Assembly: GCA_021819725.1 (NCBI GenBank)
Contig: JAKAQR010000018.1
Location: forward strand, 1-50,493
Length of the DNA stretch: 50,493 bases
Direction of reading: 5' to 3'
Source of the DNA: Actinomycetes bacterium
Lineage (GTDB): Bacteria; Actinomycetota; Acidimicrobiia; Acidimicrobiales; Acidimicrobiaceae
Shown here: positions 27,923 to 37,232 of the stretch, piece after piece
Layout: each line of letters begins with the position of its first letter
How positions within the stretch are numbered: the stretch's first letter is position 1
Translations under genes and position numbers: made by a program
Notes under the pieces: model-generated
Seen by the model: the letters and a program-made list of their open reading frames with translations, nothing else
The model's database searches: none
Told to the model about the DNA's origin: nothing

Positions 27923-30445
27923 TCAGCTGTTCGAGCTGGACTTCTGTTCAACCTTCACGCGGAGGGTGAGGGCCCCGTCGATGGTGACCGCTTCGAGGAG
28001 GATGGGGGTGTTGCCCTCATGGCGCAGCCGGAGGGTCGAGGGGGTATGTCGGGGGTCTTCGAGTCTGATGGTGACGGGATCAAAATGCAGCCACGAGGGC
28101 ACGGCCTTTACGGTCGTCTCGTCGATCACAAAGGCGTGGTCCTCGATTGCGTAGGGCTCGATCTCCATCGCCCAGAAGGTCACCTGGTCGATCCGAGGAT
28201 CCAGTTGATCAGGGAGGACCAGATTGCATTCGATCTCGCCCCCTGGTTCCACGACGATGGGGTTTGACGGGAAGTAGCGGGCAGGACGTGGACAGGGGAG
28301 CTCGATCCCGAGCAGACGCTCTGACCATGGGAGTTGGACCCGTGGTGGCCAGGCTGCCCCGCAGCCGATGTCCTCGATCGAGGCGTTCGGATTGTGGTAG
28401 GGGTCGTTCAAGACCTTGAGTGCCCACTTCTTCCAGTAGCGGATGACCTCGGTGCCGTAGCGCCCTTTCTTGGTTGGTTCGGTGTCCATCCCCCGTGACT
28501 TTGATTCATGGTGGATCAGCTGTGCGGCCGGGCAATAGCCGATATGGTAGCCAGCTTCGCCGAGCTTGAGACAGAGGTCGATGTCATTGAGCGAGACGGT
28601 GAACTCCTCGTCAAAGCCACCGACTTCGTCATAGGCGGCTTTGGAGACGAGCATCGCGGCTCCCGTGACTGCCGAGAGGCGCTGGGCGAGCATGATACGT
28701 CCGCCATGCCCAATTTCGTGGTCTTTGGCCATCTTGTAGCGGTGTCCGGCCTCACCGTTGATGCCAAGAATCACCCCTGCGTGTTGGATGGTGTGATCGG
28801 GATACCAGAGCTTGGCCCCCACGGCGGCGATCTTGTCGTGGAAGCACATGCCCACCATGTCGGTGAGCCAGGAGGCGTTGACCGCCTCAGTGTCGTTGTT
28901 GAGCATACAGATGTAGTCGGCGTCGATCTGGGCGATCGCCCAGTTGTGCATAGCGGCGTAGTTGAAGGGGTGCGGGTAGTCAAGGACGCGATGGCGAGGA
29001 AGTGTGCTGATAGTTGCGAGGAGCTCAAGCGTCGCAGGCTCATCACTCTCGTTGTTGATGATCACCACCTCATAGTCGGGGTAGTCAGTGATCTCGAGGC
29101 TCTTGAGACACTGCTCGAGCAGGTCCCCATGGTTGCGTGTGGGGATCACAATGGCCACGTGTGGCGTCCCGGTTGGTTCGAAGTGAACGAGATGGTAGGC
29201 ATCGTCGAGCACCGGTTCAAGGTGGGCAGCGATGCTGCGGCGCTTGAGTGCATCCTCGACGGCTTGGGTGCCGGCGCGCATCGCCTCGGGTTTGAGTTGG
29301 ACGCGAATCGCGGTTGATCCGGCGATCATTCGCCAGTGATAGAGAATGACCGGGATATGACGGATCTGATCTTCGCGAACGGTCTCGGTGATGCGAAGCG
29401 CGAGATCCCAGTCCTGGGAGCCATCCAGGCCAGTTCGCTGCCCTCCGACCTGGTTGAGCTCTTCCCGGCGAACGACGAAGAAGTGGGTCATGTAGTTCTG
29501 GGCAAGGAGCAAGATGGGGTCAAAATCTGGCTTGAAGTAGGGGCTATAGCGTTGACCGGTATCGGTGAGCTTGTCCTCATCTGAGTAGAGAACGACCGAG
29601 TCAGGATACTGGTTGAGGGTGGCGACGACCCAATTCAATGCGTGGGGTCGGAGGAGGTCGTCGTGATCGAGGAATCCAACGTACTCCCCGGTCGCCATCT
29701 GGATGCCGTCATTGGTTGCGGCAGCGATGTTGCCGGTATGGGGACGAAAATGGGCGATGATGCGCGCATCGGCCTCGACGTACTCGGTGATGACCTCGCG
29801 CACCTCAGCGGTCAGTGAACCATCGTCGACGATGCAGAGCTGCCAATTGGGATAGAGCTGGGCGCGGACGGACTCGATGGCTTCGCGTAGGTAGACGATG
29901 GGGGAGTTATAAGTCGGCATGACGATGGAGATGGTGGGCTGATAGCCAAGCTGGGCGGTATAAGAGCGAATAGCATCCTCGTCGATGGCATCATCGAACT
30001 CGCGAACCCAGCGTAGATAAGGCTCGATATCGAGCTCCTCATCCTCGTCTTCATCTCCTTCGATGACCGGGGCGCGGTCAGTCGATGCCGCTGGCCGACT
30101 CGTGCTGGAGAGGTTCAGCCGTGTGCCCACCGAGGGCATGTACTTTTCGGCGAGCGCTATGAGTCGCTGGGATCGTCCAAGCTCCTCGGAGAGGCGCGGG
30201 ATGACCTCGCTGCGAAGCCCGGTTGAAAGCTGTCGAAATCCCTTGGTCAACCGCCAACTCGTCGAACCCAGCATCTCAGCGAGCTGCGCGTTACGCTCGG
30301 CGATTTGGCGAGCGAGATCATCACGCTCGATGGTGCGATTATCGAGAACGAGATGGAGGTAGTCAACCTCGCTGATCGGCTGGGCATCGACGGTGCGGGT
30401 GACCATCGCTGAGGTCGTAGGGGTTCTGCGTTTGGCCGGTGTCAT
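27923..30445 (-). CDS. Tandem GT2-family glycosyltransferase with coiled-coil N-terminus
   Basis: From ATG 30445 (MTPAKRRTP) the product has 840 residues. The N-terminus carries a helix ending MLGSTSWRLTKGF (residues about 58-70), the same motif as in the methyltransferase at 17320-18939, and an acidic patch (EGDEDEDEELD). Two GT2 modules follow: the first about 170-390 (ISIVMPTYNS, DHDDLLRPHA, YSDEDK, GSQDWDLALRI), the second about 425-680 (VAIVIPTRNHG, MLNNDTEA, LSAVTGAAMLV, NDIDLCLKLGEAGY). A beta-rich C-terminus completes it. Both modules keep their acidic motifs. The ATG overlaps the purL stop as ATGA, with GGAG eight bases upstream inside purL; an upstream in-frame start at 30490 would overlap purL more and lacks such a site. 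It is expected to build surface polysaccharide. Confidence 0.88.
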   Translation of the reverse strand: MTPAKRRTPTTSAMVTRTVDAQPISEVDYLHLVLDNRTIERDDLARQIAERNAQLAEMLGSTSWRLTKGFRQLSTGLRSEVIPRLSEELGRSQRLIALAEKYMPSVGTRLNLSSTSRPAASTDRAPVIEGDEDEDEELDIEPYLRWVREFDDAIDEDAIRSYTAQLGYQPTISIVMPTYNSPIVYLREAIESVRAQLYPNWQLCIVDDGSLTAEVREVITEYVEADARIIAHFRPHTGNIAAATNDGIQMATGEYVGFLDHDDLLRPHALNWVVATLNQYPDSVVLYSDEDKLTDTGQRYSPYFKPDFDPILLLAQNYMTHFFVVRREELNQVGGQRTGLDGSQDWDLALRITETVREDQIRHIPVILYHWRMIAGSTAIRVQLKPEAMRAGTQAVEDALKRRSIAAHLEPVLDDAYHLVHFEPTGTPHVAIVIPTRNHGDLLEQCLKSLEITDYPDYEVVIINNESDEPATLELLATISTLPRHRVLDYPHPFNYAAMHNWAIAQIDADYICMLNNDTEAVNASWLTDMVGMCFHDKIAAVGAKLWYPDHTIQHAGVILGINGEAGHRYKMAKDHEIGHGGRIMLAQRLSAVTGAAMLVSKAAYDEVGGFDEEFTVSLNDIDLCLKLGEAGYHIGYCPAAQLIHHESKSRGMDTEPTKKGRYGTEVIRYWKKWALKVLNDPYHNPNASIEDIGCGAAWPPRVQLPWSERLLGIELPCPRPARYFPSNPIVVEPGGEIECNLVLPDQLDPRIDQVTFWAMEIEPYAIEDHAFVIDETTVKAVPSWLHFDPVTIRLEDPRHTPSTLRLRHEGNTPILLEAVTIDGALTLRVKVEQKSSSNS

Positions 30446-32628
30446 CGCACTCCAATCTTGGCTGATTCGTCGACGGGGATTTTGAGCCAATCCTCGCAGG
30501 TGATGGCATCACCACCCAGTTCGCCGATCACGACGGCTTCGAGACCCTCCTGATTGAGACGATCGAGCAGGGCAGCTGGTTCCGTGGTGGTTAGGAGGAA
30601 ACGGCCAGGGTGTTCCCCGAGGAGCGCCTCTGGGCTCTGGACTGGTGGATGGATCGCTAATCCCGTTGCGGCAAGACGCGCGAGCCGGACGGCTCCCGCC
30701 AGGAGGCCGCCAGCGCCGAGGTTGTGGGCGGCGTTGACGAGCTCGTCATCGACGACCAGCTCGGCAACCACGTGGAGCAGATGATCGAAGCGTGCAAGGT
30801 CGATAGAGGGGAAGGCTCCCCGACGATCATCGATGAGGGATGCAGCGACCGATCCAGTGAGGGTTGGCGCCTCACCGGTGGTGACCAAGACGACGGTCCC
30901 ATGGGCTCGACGGGGATCCGGGATCGGGTGGGTGGGAAGTGGGCGAAAACCGATGGTAGATACGACCGGGGTTGGATCGATATCGTGACCGTTGGCCTCA
31001 TTGTAGAGACTGACATTGCCGCCGATCACTGGAACTCCCAAGACGCGTCCGATCTCGGCGATCCCATCGATGGCCTGTGACAACTGCCACATCACCTCAG
31101 GGTGCTCGGGGTTGCCAAAGTTGAGGCAGTCGACAAGCGCTACCGGGGTAGCACCGACACAGGCGAGGTTCGCGAGCGAGGCGGCCACGACGGCTACGGT
31201 ACCCCATTTGGGGTCCGCACGTGACCAGAGTTGGTTGCCATCGACTGAGAGCGCCATGGCGAGATCGGTATTGCCGATGCCCGGAGCTCGAATCGCGAGG
31301 AGGGTCGCATTGGCCCCCGGGGTAACCAACGTGTTGCGAAAGAGCATGTGGTCATAGCGACGATAGATGGAGCTCGGATCGAAATCGAGTGATGTAAGGA
31401 CGGCGAGTGCGATACCATGCCACTCCGAGGGCGCCACGACGCTCTGACTCGTTCGGAGATGAAGGTCGGCTGGCTCTTGCTGAGGCCGATCATAGAGCGG
31501 CGCCTCATCAGCGAGAGCAGCGGCTGGAATCTCGGCGACGAGTTCGCCATCGAAGTAGGCTCGCAGCACACCACGGCCTGCGTAGGTCCCTTCCTCGTCA
31601 GGCGGGGTTACCTCGCCGATGACGGTCGCCAGCACCTCTTGATCCGCACAGATGGCGAGAACTTCCGGTAGGTTCTCCGGTGTCACGATGGCGAGCATGC
31701 GCTCCTGGGACTCCGAGCAGAGGATCTCCATCGGGGTCATCTCGGTCTCTCGGACGGGCACCCTGTCAACCCAGACCTTCATGCCGTTGCCGGCATTGGC
31801 AGCGGTCTCGGAGGTGGCACAGGTGAGCCCGGCTCCACCGAGATCCTGGATGCCCACCACGAGCTTGGCGTCAAGGAGGCGCAGGCACGCCTCGATCAAC
31901 TTCTTCTCCTCGAATGGATCACCAACCTGCACGGAGGGTCGTTTATCAGCTGACGTCTCGTCAAAACCGCTGGACGCGAGCACCGAGACGCCGCCAATCC
32001 CATCTCGCCCGGTCGCGGCACCGAGGAGGACGACCTGGTTGCCGGCGCCGGTGGCAAGTGCTCGCACCAGTTGACTTGTCTCGGCGATGCCAACAGCAAC
32101 AACATTGACCAGCGGGTTCTCTCCATAGGGTGCTGCAAAGTGGATCTCTCCTCCGACTGTTGGTACGCCGACGGCATTGCCGTAGGAGGAGATGCCGCCG
32201 ACGACACCATCGAAGATCCAGCGGGATCTGGGGTTGTCTTGATTGCCCATCCACAGCGAGTCAAGGAGTGCGGTTGGCCGGGCACCGACGGTAAAGATGT
32301 CGCGGAGGATGCCTCCCACCCCCGTTGCGGCTCCTTGGGTTGGTTCGATTGCACTTGGATGGTTGTGGCTCTCCATGCGGAGGGCCACCGAGATCGTCTC
32401 GGTCGCTGCGACGACACCCGCGTTCTCTCCTGGCCCCATGATCACCCTCGGGCCTTCGGAGGGGAGGCGCCGGAGATGGATGCGTGATGACTTATACGAA
32501 CAGTGCTCTGACCACATGATGGAGAACATCGCGAGCTCGACGAGGTTCGGTTCTCGACCGAGTTGGTGAACAATCAAACTGAATTCGTCGTCGGTGAGGC
32601 CAAGGGGCCGATAGATTTCGCTCTCCAC
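30442..32628 (-). CDS. purL: Phosphoribosylformylglycinamidine synthase, large subunit PurL
   Basis: PurL catalyses the fourth step of purine synthesis, turning FGAR into FGAM with ATP and ammonia supplied by PurQ; PurS bridges the complex. The 728-residue size is that of the small PurL of Gram-positive bacteria. Evident motifs are MWSEHCSYKSSR with catalytic His42, GPGENAGVV, ESHNHPSAIEPTQGAATGVGGILRD, DLGGAGLTCATSE and ALVDCLNFGNPEHPEVMWQ. The start is GTG 32628 with a weak upstream site. Its partners purS and purQ are on the opposite strand about 7 kb away, rather than directly upstream as is usual. A glycosyltransferase gene overlaps its stop. Confidence 0.97.
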   Translation of the reverse strand: MESEIYRPLGLTDDEFSLIVHQLGREPNLVELAMFSIMWSEHCSYKSSRIHLRRLPSEGPRVIMGPGENAGVVAATETISVALRMESHNHPSAIEPTQGAATGVGGILRDIFTVGARPTALLDSLWMGNQDNPRSRWIFDGVVGGISSYGNAVGVPTVGGEIHFAAPYGENPLVNVVAVGIAETSQLVRALATGAGNQVVLLGAATGRDGIGGVSVLASSGFDETSADKRPSVQVGDPFEEKKLIEACLRLLDAKLVVGIQDLGGAGLTCATSETAANAGNGMKVWVDRVPVRETEMTPMEILCSESQERMLAIVTPENLPEVLAICADQEVLATVIGEVTPPDEEGTYAGRGVLRAYFDGELVAEIPAAALADEAPLYDRPQQEPADLHLRTSQSVVAPSEWHGIALAVLTSLDFDPSSIYRRYDHMLFRNTLVTPGANATLLAIRAPGIGNTDLAMALSVDGNQLWSRADPKWGTVAVVAASLANLACVGATPVALVDCLNFGNPEHPEVMWQLSQAIDGIAEIGRVLGVPVIGGNVSLYNEANGHDIDPTPVVSTIGFRPLPTHPIPDPRRAHGTVVLVTTGEAPTLTGSVAASLIDDRRGAFPSIDLARFDHLLHVVAELVVDDELVNAAHNLGAGGLLAGAVRLARLAATGLAIHPPVQSPEALLGEHPGRFLLTTTEPAALLDRLNQEGLEAVVIGELGGDAITCEDWLKIPVDESAKIGVR

Positions 32629-33091
32629 GCTCTAGGAGCTTACCTTGGCCATCGTCCCAAGCTATAGCGTCTGGAGCAATGTATTCGTCCCGATCCAATC
32701 GCCATCGAGGCGTGGCACTACACAATGACCCTGATTCGGGTCTGAGTACGGTGATGGTCGTTGATCGCCTGTCGGTCCGGAGGGATAATCTGGTTGGGGT
32801 GCCTCGGGAACTCAGCGTTACTACCGCCAAGAGCGTGCCACGCACGCCGAGGAGAGTAGGCCATGCCTACCATCAAACTGACACCATCGTGATGACGCGC
32901 GACTGCTATGGAAAATAGGGCTAGCCAAACCGGGCCACCAAGCCAGTTGCCGTCACAACAGCTGCCACTACAACAGCTGCCACACGAGCACCACTTCAGC
33001 AAGAACGAGCAACCACTCCTCATTCTCCGTGTTGGGTTTGTACCCTACGGGCGATGAGGAGTGGTGATCAGCTGAGAAGAGATCCTGGGGA
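32629..33091. other. Intergenic region between purL and a conserved small gene
   Basis: No convincing gene lies in this 463-base stretch. It carries the purL promoter on the minus strand, a short duplication of ACAACAGCTGCCA (near 32955-32985) and the long hairpin at 33012-33065. Confidence 0.5.
33012..33065 (-). terminator. Long hairpin downstream of the coiled-coil protein gene
   Basis: The arms ACCACTCCTCAT (33012-33023) and ATGAGGAGTGGT (33054-33065) are perfectly complementary. Inside, CCGT/ACGG and GGGT/ACCC can pair as well, so the whole 54 bases fold into one extended hairpin. It starts 27 bases after the stop of the minus-strand gene ending at 33092. There is no long T run, so termination is probable rather than certain; the symmetry would also allow a regulatory role. 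Confidence 0.6.
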
Positions 33092-33472
33092 TCAGGCGTG
33101 CGGTCGAATACCAGCCTTGGCGAGTACGGTTGCCGGTACACCGGCCTCCAACCAGGTCTCGTAACGGATTCCCTTCCTCTCGGAGTAGGAGGAGGCGTAT
33201 TCAATGAATAACTTTTCAAGTTGTGTACCGTCGTTGGCAGAACCAAGGCGCTCGAGCTCTTGGTTGAGGTCGGCTCGTTTTTGGAGAAGATCAACCCGTC
33301 GGATTCCACTCACCTCATTGAGTCGCTTCTCAATCTCCTCCAGCTGCATGCGCACCTTGCCCACGTCACGCTTGCGACCTCTGCGTGGCTTCGAGGTTTC
33401 AAGGTGAGCAAGATAATCATTGATCGCCTTGTTCTCCATCCGCAATGAACTCGTTGTTCCTTTGTCAGCCAT
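33092..33472 (-). CDS. Conserved actinobacterial coiled-coil protein of unknown function
   Basis: The 126-residue product starts at ATG 33472, 10 bases after GGAG. It reads SLRMENKAINDYLAHLETSKPRRGRKRD, then a coiled coil (VRMQLEEIEKRLNEVSGIRRVDLLQKRADLNQELERL), then YASSYSERKGIRYETWLEAGVPATVLAKAGI. I recognise this pattern from small uncharacterised proteins of many Actinobacteria, where the C-terminal YSERKGI...WxExGVpxxVLxKAGI part is the best conserved. No enzymatic motif is present; the basic RRGRKR stretch and the C-terminal helical part could bind nucleic acid, but that is a guess. It is followed by a strong hairpin and appears monocistronic. Confidence 0.8.
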   Translation of the reverse strand: MADKGTTSSLRMENKAINDYLAHLETSKPRRGRKRDVGKVRMQLEEIEKRLNEVSGIRRVDLLQKRADLNQELERLGSANDGTQLEKLFIEYASSYSERKGIRYETWLEAGVPATVLAKAGIRPHA

Positions 33473-34618
33473 CTTCTGTGCTCCTTAACTATGCAATGAT
33501 TACCGTATGGATGCAACGGCATCCGTAGGTAATGACTGGTTTCTTGTGCCAATGAAAAGGCATTCTTCGCCAATTCAGGTTCTCGACATCTATTTATCTT
33601 ATACATTAATGGTGTAGCTGAACCGCCGGAAGCTCGTTCCTTGCTTGTAGTAACCAACAATGTAACGGAAGTGTTCCATCCAACCCCAGTCTTCGAACCA
33701 TCAATGTTGACGGTCGCCCCACGCCTCTGGGTTGTTATAGGAACCTTCGTCACCAATGAGCAGCTCCTTCAAGTTCCTTCACAACCGATTGCTCCGATTT
33801 CACTATCACTTCTTCTGAGTATACCGTATTGAAGCAGATACTATTGCGTCACCGGAGTGACTAATAGTGTCGCTGCTGTGGCTGAATTGTTGTCGTGAGT
33901 TTGCTGAGATTTTGTTGAATGAGGATTGGATGTGTGCTGGACGCACACGACACTATCGTCTGGCTGATTGCTGACACGGCGCGCGTGCGATACCGTGGCG
34001 ACGTGGTTGTGCGCGCTGCGTTCTGTGTTGCGAGCACAATGGCAATTTCCCTTGGCTGCGGCCTTGTCCCTCGCCAGTCTTTGGGGACAAAATGCTAGCG
34101 AGCTGAGCGGCGCGATGGAGATCTCCCGGGGGTTATTGCATCATATGAGTTGGCTTCACACGTCGTGGGTTACCTACTTCTGGTGATGCAATGGTGCGGG
34201 TGAGGGCGATTCGAAATGTTTCGATAGGGAGAGTCAGCGTCTGTCGAGCTGCGTCAGCCGATGGGTCCCGGCCGGGGTCCAAGCATCGGGAAGGATGACG
34301 CTATCCTTTTTGTAAGATTTGGCACGACCCGGTTGGATTGAATGAACAAACTTCGCATTGATCGTAGTGTGGCGAGGTATGAGCGAGGGAGACTCCCTTC
34401 CCGGCCGGCCGTAATGGCCCTGTCCACCATAACCACCTTGTCAATCATGACCGCTAGGAACCTGCAGAGCCCCTGGTACCCATGATTCTCGTAGCTAACC
34501 TGTTCGTGCCGATAGGCAGCGATTGGGATGCCAAGGCTAGGCAGAGGTTGTGTTGGCGAGTAAGCTGTTGGGCGGCCATGGCCGCCGTCGCGATGATGAC
34601 ACAAGGGAGCACGTATCG
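33473..34618. other. Unassigned region before the purine operon
   Basis: This 1.15-kb stretch has no gene that I can support. A plus-strand frame open from 33536 to 33832 without an early ATG reads smoothly (NGVAEPPEARSLLVVTNNVTEVFHPTP), and the opposite strand is open over much of the same segment, so one may be a remnant. Its composition is more AT-rich than the flanking genes. The part from about 33900 to 34600 shows only short frames. No tRNA, riboswitch or clear promoter was recognised, though the purA promoter must lie here. Confidence 0.4.
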
Positions 34619-35899
34619 ATGAGTACCACCGTTGTTTTAGGGACCCAGTGGGGCGACGAGGGTAAAGGCAAATTTACCGATCTTTTTGCCGCAGAGATGG
34701 CGGCAGTGGTCCGCTATCAAGGCGGACACAATGCAGGCCACACGATTGTGGTTGGAGACGAGACTTTTGCTCTTCAACTGGTACCGAGTGGTATCCTCTA
34801 TCCCCATGTGACGGCGGTCATCGCGAACGGTTTAGTGGTCGATCCTAAGGTGCTCTTCGAGGAGCTCGATCTCCTCGAGAGCCGTGGGATTGATACCTCA
34901 AAACTTGTCGTCTCCGGTAGTGCCCACCTCGTCATGCCCTATCACCACGAGATCGATCGACTCACCGAGCGTTTCCTGGGTAAGAACCAATTAGGTACCA
35001 CGCGTCGTGGAATCGGCCCAGCCTATGCAGATAAGTCAACCCGTATTGGTTTGCGGGTCCAAGACTTACTCGACGAGAAGATCTTTGCCGAGAAGTTGGA
35101 CGTCGTCCTCAAAGAGAAGAATCAGATTCTTGCAAAGATCTACAACCGTCTACCGGTGGATGCTGAACAAATTCTGGCTGACTATCTCGGGGAGTATGCC
35201 CCGCGCATGGCGCCCCGCATCGTCGATACCGTCAAGCTGCTGCATGATCTTTACGATCAGGGGCAAGGGATTTTGCTCGAAGGGGCACAGGCGACCTTCC
35301 TCGATCTCGATCATGGTACCTACCCCTATGTGACCTCATCGAATCCGACGGCCGGTGGTGCCTGCACAGGGACAGGGCTTGGCCCTCGCCAGATTGATCG
35401 GGTCATGGGGGTGGCAAAGGCTTATATCACCCGCGTTGGCGCGGGTCCTTTCCCCTCAGAACTCACCGATGAGATCGGTGATCTTCTGGTCGATCGTGGT
35501 CATGAATATGGTACCAACACCAAACGCCGCCGCCGTGTCGGTTGGTTTGACCTGCCGATGTTGCGCCATGCTGCAGCCCTCAACTCACTTTCGGACCTCG
35601 CGATCACGAAGGCTGATGTGCTTGACACGCTCGACACGGTGAAGGTCTGTATTGGCTACACGGTGGGAGGCGACTACACCGAGGATTGGCCGTATCATCA
35701 GTCGGACCTTCATAAAGCAAAGGCGGTCTATCAGGAGTTTCCGGGTTGGCGGCGTGAGATCGGGGCCTGCCGCGTGCGAGCCGACCTACCCAAAGAGCTC
35801 ATGAGCTACCTGAGTTTCCTTGAGGAGCGAGGTGGAGTGCCGATCTCCTGGCTGGGAGTTGGCCCTGGGCGCGATCAGGTGGTGGACCTGCGAGGATGA
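34619..35899 (+). CDS. purA: Adenylosuccinate synthetase
   Basis: PurA joins IMP and aspartate using GTP in the first step towards AMP. The start is ATG 34619, 9 bases after GGGAG; the open frame extends upstream without support. The 426-residue protein carries [11 protein letters not shown] with catalytic Asp13, GGHNAGH with catalytic His41, [13 protein letters not shown], and the GTP-binding region TKADVLDT. It is the first gene of the purine operon; its TGA overlaps the purD start in ATGA. Confidence 0.97.
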   Translation: MSTTVVLGTQWGDEGKGKFTDLFAAEMAAVVRYQGGHNAGHTIVVGDETFALQLVPSGILYPHVTAVIANGLVVDPKVLFEELDLLESRGIDTSKLVVSGSAHLVMPYHHEIDRLTERFLGKNQLGTTRRGIGPAYADKSTRIGLRVQDLLDEKIFAEKLDVVLKEKNQILAKIYNRLPVDAEQILADYLGEYAPRMAPRIVDTVKLLHDLYDQGQGILLEGAQATFLDLDHGTYPYVTSSNPTAGGACTGTGLGPRQIDRVMGVAKAYITRVGAGPFPSELTDEIGDLLVDRGHEYGTNTKRRRRVGWFDLPMLRHAAALNSLSDLAITKADVLDTLDTVKVCIGYTVGGDYTEDWPYHQSDLHKAKAVYQEFPGWRREIGACRVRADLPKELMSYLSFLEERGGVPISWLGVGPGRDQVVDLRG

Positions 35900-37161
35900 G
35901 AATTGTCGTCGTTGGCCAGGGCGCGAGGGAACACGCGTTTGCCAAAAACCTCTCCAGCCAGCACGAGGTCATTGTGACGCCAGGTAACGCGGGGATGGCC
36001 GCGGATGTGGAGGTGAGCAGCCTCGATGCTGCTGACCTCGATCCAGATCTCGTGGTGATTGGGCCAGAGGTTCCGTTGGTGGAGGGACTTGCTGATCGAC
36101 TGCGTGCGAGTGGCATCGACGTCCTTGGCCCCAGTGCCTTGGGGGCACAGCTTGAGGGTTCAAAGGCCTTCTTGAAGCAACTCTGTGCCGAGGCCGAGGT
36201 GCCAACCGCCGCCTTCGGCGTCGCGACATCGTTACAGGAGGGTCGCGAACTCTTTGACCGATTTGGACCGCCCTATGTGATCAAAACCGACGGGCTCGCC
36301 GCTGGCAAGGGTGTCTTGGTCACAAACGACCGTGCCGAGGCCGAGGAGGATCTGGCCGCCAAACTGGCCGGGATCTCCTTTGGTACTGCAGGCACCAGGG
36401 TCGTGATCGAGGAGGGTATGCAGGGGCGAGAGCTCTCGGTCTTTGCCCTCTGCAACGGACACGACTTTCTTCTTCTGCCTGCGGCTCGCGACTACAAACG
36501 GCTCGGTGACGGTGACCGAGGACCGAACACCGGCGGCATGGGTTCGATCTCTCCTGTGGATGATGGGGACACTGCGGTGTTGGATGCGGTCGGCTCCTCG
36601 ATGATCGCACCGACGCTCGCGCGCCTGGCCAAACTAGGTATCGAGTACCGCGGCATTCTCTATGCCGGAGTCATGCTCACCGCCTCTGGCCCCAAGCTCA
36701 TTGAGTATAACGTACGATTTGGTGACCCTGAGGCCGAGGTCGTCCTCCCTCGCATTACCGGCGGTCTGGCGGAGGCGTTGTTGGCCGCGGCACGCGGGGA
36801 GACGATCCCCAGCGTGCGCGTGTCGAGCCAGAGCGCAATCACCGTCGTCGTGGCCGCCGCTGGCTACCCGGAGGATCCTAAGCGAGGTGCGCCCATCTCC
36901 GGCATCGAGGCAGCCCGATCCCTCGAGGGGGTCTTGGTCTTTGGGGCTGGTGTGGCGAGTCGAGGTGGTCAGAGTCGAGACGGCGAGACTCCTAGCCGAC
37001 CGGGTTCCGTTCGCGACGGGGAACTCGTCACCGCGAGCGGACGCGTACTTGCAGTCACCGGGTTGGGTGACACCCCTGCCCAAGCTCGGAGTCGGGCCTA
37101 TCGGGGGGTGGAACTGATCGACTTTGATGGGCTCCAGTACCGTCGGGATATAGGGTCATAA
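35896..37161 (+). CDS. purD: Phosphoribosylamine-glycine ligase
   Basis: PurD makes glycinamide ribonucleotide from phosphoribosylamine, glycine and ATP. The 421-residue protein shows the family start [14 protein letters not shown], the ATP-grasp region ([33 protein letters not shown]) and the signature [17 protein letters not shown] 35896 overlaps the purA stop. Near residues 354-374 there is a polar insertion ([22 protein letters not shown]) where the family has a short turn before [10 protein letters not shown]; it should be a surface loop and not affect activity. Confidence 0.97.
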   Translation: MRIVVVGQGAREHAFAKNLSSQHEVIVTPGNAGMAADVEVSSLDAADLDPDLVVIGPEVPLVEGLADRLRASGIDVLGPSALGAQLEGSKAFLKQLCAEAEVPTAAFGVATSLQEGRELFDRFGPPYVIKTDGLAAGKGVLVTNDRAEAEEDLAAKLAGISFGTAGTRVVIEEGMQGRELSVFALCNGHDFLLLPAARDYKRLGDGDRGPNTGGMGSISPVDDGDTAVLDAVGSSMIAPTLARLAKLGIEYRGILYAGVMLTASGPKLIEYNVRFGDPEAEVVLPRITGGLAEALLAAARGETIPSVRVSSQSAITVVVAAAGYPEDPKRGAPISGIEAARSLEGVLVFGAGVASRGGQSRDGETPSRPGSVRDGELVTASGRVLAVTGLGDTPAQARSRAYRGVELIDFDGLQYRRDIGS

Positions 37162-37232
37162 GGTGACATAGGAGAGTGTCATCGCAGAGTCAGACATGAT
37201 TCGGTGGCTCGCTCAAAACGAAGGAGATTGTC

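Noticed and set aside
33968..34186. 72-residue frame with a hydrophobic segment (FPLAAALSLASLWG)
   Set aside because: No ribosome binding site and no continuation as a membrane protein; a single weak hydrophobic stretch is not enough.
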